The notes below the pieces were generated by a model. It searched no databases and was not told where the DNA came from. It saw only the letters and a program-made list of their open reading frames with translations. The translations under genes were made by a program, and so were the position numbers. Shown piece after piece: positions 58,701-64,000 of a stretch of DNA of 64,000 nt. The stretch lies in assembly GCF_013425765.1 (NCBI RefSeq), contig NZ_JACCJZ010000004.1, positions 302,368 through 366,367 on the forward strand. Direction: 5' to 3'. Position 1 is the stretch's first letter. Each line of letters begins with the position of its first letter. Origin of the DNA: Luteimonas deserti (lineage in GTDB: Bacteria > Pseudomonadota > Gammaproteobacteria > Xanthomonadales > Xanthomonadaceae).

Positions 58701-59681
58701 ATGCCAGATCCGACCATGACCGCCATCGCCATCCGCGGCGGCACCGGCGCTGCCGATGCGCTGCATCCGGTGCAGGTGCCGCGCCCGGTGCCGAACCCGG
58801 GCGAGGTGCTGATCCGCGTGCGCGCGGCCGGCGTCAACCGGCCGGACATCGTGCAGCGCCTGGGCAAGTACCCGCCGCCGCCCGGCGCGCCTGCAACCCT
58901 CGGTCTCGAGGTGGCAGGCGAGGTCGTGCACGGCGCGGGACGCTGGCGCGAAGGCGACCGCGTCTGCGCCCTGCTGGGCGGCGGCGGGTATGCCGAATAC
59001 GCCGTCGTCGACGCGCGCCACGTGCTGCCGATTCCCGATGGTCTGGACTGGGTACACGCCGCGGCGCTGCCGGAGACCGTGTTCACCGTGTACGCCAACG
59101 TCTTCGAGCACGGCGCGCTGCAGCCGGGCGAATGGCTGCTGGTGCACGGCGCGACCTCCGGCATCGGGGTGGCCGCGATCCAGATGGCCCGGGCCGCCGG
59201 CGCGCATGTGATCGCCTGCAGCCGCAGCGCCGACAAGGCGGCGCGCACGCACGCGCTCGGCGCCGACGTCTCGGTGGACACGTCGACGATGGACTTCGGC
59301 GCGATCGCGAAGGAACACGGCGGCATCGACGTGGCGCTGGACATGGTCGGCGCGGCCACGCTCACGGCCACGCTGGACGCATTGAACCCGAAGGGCCGCA
59401 TCGTCTACATCGCCGCGCTCGGCGGTGCTGTGCTGGAGGTGCCGGTGATGCAGTTGATGCAGAAACAGGCCGTACTCACCGGCTCGACGCTGCGCCCGCG
59501 CAGCGCCGACGAGAAGGCACGGCTCGCCGTCGCCGTGGAACGCGTGGTCTGGCCGTGGATCGCCGAGGGCCGGGTGAACGCGATCGTCGACCGCACGTTC
59601 CCGCTCGCCGAGGCCGCCGCTGCGCACGCGTATCTCGAGGCCGGCGACCACGTCGGCAAGGTGATGCTGGAGGTCGCATGA
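58701..59681 (+). CDS. NAD(P)H-quinone oxidoreductase (zinc-independent MDR, QOR/PIG3-like)
   Basis: 326 residues. Medium-chain dehydrogenase fold with an N-terminal GroES-like domain (GVNRPDIVQRLGKYPPPPGA, the PIG3-type signature) and a Rossmann domain (LVHGATSGIGVAAIQMARAA with AxxGxxG). No zinc ligands. It reduces quinones or enones with NADPH in the cytoplasm. The ATG at 58701 is used; five codons in is a second ATG. Its stop overlaps the next gene's start (ATGA), so the CIA30 gene is co-translated. Confidence 0.89.
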   Translation: MPDPTMTAIAIRGGTGAADALHPVQVPRPVPNPGEVLIRVRAAGVNRPDIVQRLGKYPPPPGAPATLGLEVAGEVVHGAGRWREGDRVCALLGGGGYAEYAVVDARHVLPIPDGLDWVHAAALPETVFTVYANVFEHGALQPGEWLLVHGATSGIGVAAIQMARAAGAHVIACSRSADKAARTHALGADVSVDTSTMDFGAIAKEHGGIDVALDMVGAATLTATLDALNPKGRIVYIAALGGAVLEVPVMQLMQKQAVLTGSTLRPRSADEKARLAVAVERVVWPWIAEGRVNAIVDRTFPLAEAAAAHAYLEAGDHVGKVMLEVA

Positions 59682-60175
59682 GCGCCTCGCCCCCGCGCTT
59701 CGACATCGGCGCGGTGCCCACGCACTGGGTCACGCTCGACGATGACGTGATGGGCGGCCACTCGCGCAGCCGGGTGGCCGTGCACGACGGCGTGCTGACG
59801 TTCTCCGGCACGACGTCGCTCGACGACAACGGCGGCTTCGCCTCGATCCGCCCACGCGGCGCGTTCGATCTCGCCGGCGCGCGCGGACTGCGCCTGCGTG
59901 TCCGCGGCGACGGCCGTGGCTACCAGGTGCGCATCGCCACCGACGCGCGGCATCGCGGCTCGAACGTGTCGTGGCGCGGTGATTTCGAGGCCCCGGCCGG
60001 CGTGTGGACCGACGTCGTCGTCGCGTTCGCCGGCATGCGGCCCACCTACCGCGGCACGGTGCTCGACGGGCCGGCGCTGGACCTGTCGAAGGTGGAGGAG
60101 ATCGGCCTGCTGATCGGTGACGGGATCGCCGGGCCGTTCGCCCTCGAGATCGCCTGGCTCAGGCCGGAACGCTGA
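59678..60175 (+). CDS. CIA30-family protein
   Basis: 165 residues. The start FDIGAVPTHWVTLDDDVMGG and later FASIRPRGAFDLAGARGLRL match the CIA30/NDUFAF1 jelly-roll domain, known in mitochondria as a complex I assembly factor and in bacteria as an uncharacterised protein often next to oxidoreductases. No signal peptide, so cytoplasmic. Its ATG overlaps the stop of the quinone oxidoreductase gene in an ATGA junction, implying linked function. Confidence 0.83.
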   Translation: MSASPPRFDIGAVPTHWVTLDDDVMGGHSRSRVAVHDGVLTFSGTTSLDDNGGFASIRPRGAFDLAGARGLRLRVRGDGRGYQVRIATDARHRGSNVSWRGDFEAPAGVWTDVVVAFAGMRPTYRGTVLDGPALDLSKVEEIGLLIGDGIAGPFALEIAWLRPER

Positions 60176-60267
60176 GACCCGCCGGCCGCGCCGGACACCT
60201 ATCCCGTGGACAGGGCGCGCGACGCTCGCCAAAATGCCGGCGGGAACTCGACGGACGGGGGGGCGTC

Positions 60268-62223
60268 ATGGCGCGATGGATGCGTCGCTTGTGCGGATGG
60301 CTGGTGTGCAGCGTGCCCCTGCTCGCGTGGGCGCAGGTGCCCACACTGGAGCTGGAGCCGTATCTGCGCCAGCCTGTCTTCCAGCGGGTGAAGATCTCGC
60401 CCGACGGCGCCTATTACGCGGTCACCACCGCCCTGGAGGACCGCACCGCGCTCGCTGTCGTGCGCGCTGACAACCACCAGCCCACGGCGAAGGTGGTCGG
60501 CAAGCGTGGTTCGGTCGTCGAGGATTTCTGGTGGGCGAACGACGAACGCATCGTGGTCTCGCTCGCCACGCGACGCGGGTCGCGCGACGAGCCCGTCTCG
60601 ATCGGCGAGCTGCATGCCGTGAATGCCGACGGCAGCAATCCCCGACTGCTGGCCAGCCCCTACGGCGCGCGTGGGCCCCTGGATACCACCGTCCAGCTGC
60701 TGCTCGAGCCGTCGGTGTATCTGTTCGACACCCTGCCTGGTGATCGGCGCAAGGTGCTCGTCTACGCGGTGCCGCAGACCAGCGATCCGAACGTGCGTGT
60801 GGAGCGGCTCGACATCTACACCGGCGGGCGCGACACCGTGGCGATGGTGCCCGTGCGCCGTGCGCGGTTCCTGGCCGATGCGCAGGGACGCGTGCGGTTC
60901 GCGTCCGGGGCCAATGCCGACAACGTGCAGAAGCTGTTCTATCGCGACGACGATGGCAGCGCCTGGCGGCACATCGACATCACCGGATCGGCCACACGGA
61001 ACGTGTACGCACTGGGTTTCTCCGAGGACGGCCGCGTCGCCTATCTGCAGGTCGAGCAGCCCGACGGGCCTGATGCCGTCGTCGCCTGGGACCCGGCCAG
61101 CGGCCGGACGACCGAGCTGCTGCGCGACGCGAGGGTGGACCCGTACCGGATCCTCTACGCTCTCGACGGCCGCACGCCGATCGGCGTTTCGTTCATGAGC
61201 GACCGGGTGCGCAACCGCTTCTTCGACGACAACCATCCAGCAGCGCGGCTCTACCGCAGCCTGGAACCCGCCTTCGACGGCGACGCCATCCACATCACCT
61301 CGACCAGCGCCGACGGACGCCTGGCCCTGGTGTCGTTGTGGAGCGATCGCAACAGCGGCGACTACATCCTGTTCGACACTGTGTCCAAGACCGGCCGCCG
61401 GATCTTCTCGCAGCGCGAATGGCTGCATCCGGCGGACATGCTGGGGAGCCGCGAGATCGCATTCGACGCACGCGACGGGCGCCGCATCCACGGCTACCTC
61501 ACCCTGCCGCGCGATGCGTCGGGACCGCGCCCGCTGGTCGTGCTGCCGCACGGCGGGCCGTTCGGCATCTTCGACAGCTGGTCCTTCGACGATGACACCC
61601 AGCTCCTCGCGGCTGCGGGGTATGCGGTGCTGCGCGTCAACTATCGCGGCTCCGGCAACTACGGGCGCGCCCACCTTGATGCGGGTGCGCAGGAGTGGGG
61701 CGGGGCGATGCAGGACGACCTCACCGACGCCACCCGCTGGGCGATCCAGACCGGTGTCGCCGAGCCGGATCGCATCTGCATCTACGGCGCGAGTTACGGC
61801 GGCTACGCGGCCCTCATGGGAGCCGCACGGGAGCCGGACCTGTACCAGTGCGCGGTCGGCTATGTCGGCGTGTACGACCTGGAGATGTTTCACCGGGACC
61901 AGTCCGGCAACAGCCGCTCGTCCCGCACCTGGGCCGGCGAGTGGATGGGCGCGCGCGGCACGCTCGCGGCGCGCTCGCCCGTCAATCTGGCCGACCGCAT
62001 CCGCGTGCCGGTGTTCCTGGCGGCCGGCGGCCAGGACACGCGCGCTCCGCTGGCGCACAGCCAGCGCATGGAGCGTGCCCTCAAGCGCAATGGCGGGACG
62101 GTCGAGACGCTCTACTATCCGAACGAAGGCCACGGCTTCTACACCGAAGCGCATCGCCGCGCGTTCTACACGCGCCTGCTCGGTTTTCTGTCCACCCACC
62201 TGGGCGGTGCGGTGGCGCGATAG
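60268..62223 (+). CDS. S9-family (prolyl oligopeptidase-type) peptidase
   Basis: 651 residues. A signal peptide (LCGWLVCSVPLLAWAQ) sends it to the periplasm or beyond. The N-terminal beta-propeller (YYAVTTALEDRTALAVVRAD onward) covers an alpha/beta hydrolase with the catalytic triad Ser509 in GASYGGY, Asp590 in GGQDTR and His622 in NEGHGFY. Such enzymes cleave peptides, often dipeptidyl/acylaminoacyl type. The ATG at 60268 opens the signal peptide. Common in Xanthomonadaceae, several paralogues per genome. Confidence 0.9.
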   Translation: MARWMRRLCGWLVCSVPLLAWAQVPTLELEPYLRQPVFQRVKISPDGAYYAVTTALEDRTALAVVRADNHQPTAKVVGKRGSVVEDFWWANDERIVVSLATRRGSRDEPVSIGELHAVNADGSNPRLLASPYGARGPLDTTVQLLLEPSVYLFDTLPGDRRKVLVYAVPQTSDPNVRVERLDIYTGGRDTVAMVPVRRARFLADAQGRVRFASGANADNVQKLFYRDDDGSAWRHIDITGSATRNVYALGFSEDGRVAYLQVEQPDGPDAVVAWDPASGRTTELLRDARVDPYRILYALDGRTPIGVSFMSDRVRNRFFDDNHPAARLYRSLEPAFDGDAIHITSTSADGRLALVSLWSDRNSGDYILFDTVSKTGRRIFSQREWLHPADMLGSREIAFDARDGRRIHGYLTLPRDASGPRPLVVLPHGGPFGIFDSWSFDDDTQLLAAAGYAVLRVNYRGSGNYGRAHLDAGAQEWGGAMQDDLTDATRWAIQTGVAEPDRICIYGASYGGYAALMGAAREPDLYQCAVGYVGVYDLEMFHRDQSGNSRSSRTWAGEWMGARGTLAARSPVNLADRIRVPVFLAAGGQDTRAPLAHSQRMERALKRNGGTVETLYYPNEGHGFYTEAHRRAFYTRLLGFLSTHLGGAVAR

Positions 62224-62564
62224 CGCGCGGGCTGGCGCCGTCGGAGTCGGCGCGGGTGCATCGCGCATGGCGTCTGCGGGCTGCCGAGAGTGGCCGGAGC
62301 GACGGCGGCCCCGGGCAACCTGCGCGTGGTGACTCCGTCGTGGCGGTGCTTTCGACAACGGCAGAAACGGGGCTGGAGCGGCACGTGGACACGCGACTCC
62401 GCTCCATCGCGCCCCCAGGCAGGGCGGCGGTGGCCCGCGGCGACAGGACCACCGGATCGGGCATCCGAACGACGTCCGCACCTCCGGGCACTTGCACCCG
62501 CTTCACGACGCGGGCCGCACCGTGTGACCACCACGCGCACCGGCGCGATCGAACGAGCTGAGCC
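62224..62564. other. Intergenic region, no gene seen
   Basis: 341 bases after the S9 peptidase gene. No gene, repeat or clear terminator recognised. Confidence 0.35.
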
Positions 62565-62720
62565 ATGCCCCGTCCCTACTCGAGCAACACCGACACCACC
62601 CAGCCGCCCGACCACGACGAGGCACACGACCCGCAGACCGACCCCGGCGAGCAGGCGCCCGGTCGGCTGGACCCACGCAACGGCGGGCCGGTGCAGGGCG
62701 ATACGTCGGAAGAGGAATAG
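62565..62720 (+). CDS. Small acidic, disordered protein
   Basis: 51 residues, reading MPRPYSSNTDTTQPPDHDEA then HDPQTDPGEQAPGRLDPRNG and ending DTSEEE. Rich in Asp, Glu, Pro, Thr and Gln with almost no hydrophobics, so intrinsically disordered. A GAGCTGAG site precedes the ATG. Composition unlike the arginine-rich shadow frames nearby supports a real gene, but no family was recognised. Confidence 0.45.
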   Translation: MPRPYSSNTDTTQPPDHDEAHDPQTDPGEQAPGRLDPRNGGPVQGDTSEEE

Positions 62721-63174
62721 CCGTCCGGCCCTGTCTTTGCGCCCGGCGTCAGCCGGCGTGGGGCCGCGATGGCCCAACGTCGATCGCCTGCACCGGCGCA
62801 AGGCGTCGGGCGATCGGAACGCCGATGCCGCTGCGACGGCGACCTGCTGCGGCGCCCCGCAGGGACGGCGTCCCCGCGGCATCGCCCTGGATGGCAGGCC
62901 CGGCCTTCATGCGATCTCGCGGGCGCCCCGCCGCTGCCGATGCGGCCACCTCTGGAAGCCGCGTCGACGTCGGCAGTACGCAGTGCGTCGCCGACGCCTG
63001 TCTCGCGCGGGATCGATGAACACGGGGTCGTCGCACATGCCGCCGAACGGCGGAAATGAAGGACGCGCTGCTGCGTCAGCACTTGCCTGCATGTCCGGGA
63101 AAAGAGCTGCGACGTTCACCAGCTCCTTGCGTCGGTGGGGCTAGGTTCGCCCCTCCATCGACGAGGACACGCCC
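62721..63174. promoter_or_regulatory. Intergenic region with the second DUF4142 gene's -10-like word
   Basis: 454 bases. Holds TAGGTT at 63142-63147, 28 bases before the start at 63175, with GAGGA as ribosome-binding site. Nothing else recognised. Confidence 0.35.
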
Positions 63175-63978
63175 ATGAAGGCATCCATTACCAATCCTGC
63201 AATCACCCTCCTGGCCGCGACGCTGGCGCTCGGCCTGGCGGCGTGCAACAACGACAACCGTGCAGACGATGCGCCGCGCACCACGGCCGGCGGCACCGCC
63301 GCCACCACCGACGGCATGACCACCGACGAGCCCGTCACGGCCACGGGCACTCCGGGCATGGGAACGGATGGCACGGCCGCCGGGCAGCATGCCGAGGGTG
63401 ACCGCAAGGCGCTGATGGCGGTCGAGGAAGTCGACCGGCACGAGATCGCCGCCGCCGAAGACGCGCTGGCCAAGAACGTGGAAGGTGACGTGCGCCGTTA
63501 CGCGGAAACCCTCCGCGACGACCACACCCGCAACCTCGACGCCACCCGGCGTCTGATGGGCGCCGCGGGCGGCAACGCCGGGATGGGCGCCAACCCGGGC
63601 GCCACGGGTGCCGGCAGCATGGGCGCCGGCACGGGCGCGGCTGGAGCCGCCCCCACGGGCGCGGCGGGCACCACCGGCGCCGGCGCTGCAGCGGCAGGCG
63701 CGACCCACGGCATGCATGGCGGCGATGCGGAGCTGACGGCGATGCGCGAGAAGCACGAAGCCGAGCGTCAGCGTCTCTCCGCACTCGAGGGCCAGGCGTT
63801 TGCGACCGCGTGGGTGCAGGCCATGGTCACCGGCCACGAAGAGGCCCTGGCCAAGCTGGACAACGAGCTGATCCCGGGTGCGAGCGACGAGGCCGTCGCA
63901 CGCCACCTGCGCGATACGCGCACTTCGATTGCCGGTCATCTGGAGACCGCGCGCACGCTGCAGGCCAACAACCGCTGA
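63175..63978 (+). CDS. DUF4142-like lipoprotein with Gly/Ala-rich linker
   Basis: 267 residues, paralogue of the protein at 57804-58571. Lipobox GLAAC with Cys24. The helical core VDRHEIAAAEDALAKNVEGD then RRYAETLRDDHTRNLDATRR aligns closely with the paralogue (VHRYAETLRAGHTRNEEATQ), and the C-terminal pair (LSALEGQAFATAWVQAMVTG, ARHLRDTRTSIAGHLETART) also matches. Between them is a low-complexity linker of about 50 Gly/Ala/Thr residues with MG and AG runs, unlike the linker in the paralogue. Function unknown. Confidence 0.78.
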   Translation: MKASITNPAITLLAATLALGLAACNNDNRADDAPRTTAGGTAATTDGMTTDEPVTATGTPGMGTDGTAAGQHAEGDRKALMAVEEVDRHEIAAAEDALAKNVEGDVRRYAETLRDDHTRNLDATRRLMGAAGGNAGMGANPGATGAGSMGAGTGAAGAAPTGAAGTTGAGAAAAGATHGMHGGDAELTAMREKHEAERQRLSALEGQAFATAWVQAMVTGHEEALAKLDNELIPGASDEAVARHLRDTRTSIAGHLETARTLQANNR

Positions 63979-64000
63979 TTCACCTGCGTCACCGTGGAAC

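Overview
The window is high-GC DNA (about 65-70% in sampled lines) with short intergenic gaps. It looks like a chromosomal segment of a gammaproteobacterium of the Xanthomonadaceae/Lysobacteraceae type. That placement is an inference. It rests on a CbrA-like sensor kinase, a long Grx4-type glutaredoxin, a stand-alone homodimeric-type aceE, a MaeB malic enzyme, many lipoproteins and two-component proteins, and a recurring TAGnnT -10-like hexamer upstream of genes. No rRNA, tRNA, CRISPR array, transposase, integrase or origin was recognised.

Layout. 1-9 kb: the 5' end of a symporter-sensor kinase, a diguanylate cyclase, a three-part glutaredoxin/rhodanese protein, a polysaccharide deacetylase, and a tightly coupled minus-strand operon (AlaA-type aminotransferase, SGNH hydrolase, methyltransferase, unknown protein) in which every junction is an ATGA overlap. 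9-26 kb: rsgA, a QEGLA-motif protein, a beta-propeller diguanylate cyclase, maeB, a thioredoxin-fold protein, a MOSC protein, an AraC regulator divergent from an AhpD-like protein with a perfect inverted repeat between them, a kinase plus two response regulators, and aceE.

26-39 kb is accessory. Directly behind aceE sits a low-GC two-gene unit, a Ser/Thr protein kinase and a TPR protein overlapping by 14 nt. It is followed by a mosaic of gene debris: one intact small membrane protein, three decayed relatives of it, two broken DUF3883 (NOV C-terminal-like) genes, a 5'-truncated short-chain dehydrogenase, and many copies of a short repeat with core GCTAACGGTGCCAGGTTCAC. Several fragments end exactly at repeat copies. 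Within this stretch are intact genes: PhzF family, a META-type lipoprotein, a WYL regulator divergent from a glutathione S-transferase, and a patatin-like phospholipase.

39-64 kb: small hypothetical proteins, a TPR protein, a LysR regulator divergent from an aldo/keto reductase, an LBF_2804-like membrane protein, a lipoprotein next to a lysozyme-like/peptidoglycan-binding protein (possible immunity/effector pair), a DUF5916 outer-membrane-type protein, a methyltransferase, an HWE kinase with an overlapping response regulator, a multi-PAS hybrid kinase, two DUF4142-type lipoproteins, a quinone oxidoreductase/CIA30 pair, and an S9 peptidase.

The most interesting part is the kinase/TPR unit with the adjoining repeat-bounded debris, which reads as a decaying accessory, possibly defence-related, island. 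The defence role is an inference from composition and company, not something the sequence proves.
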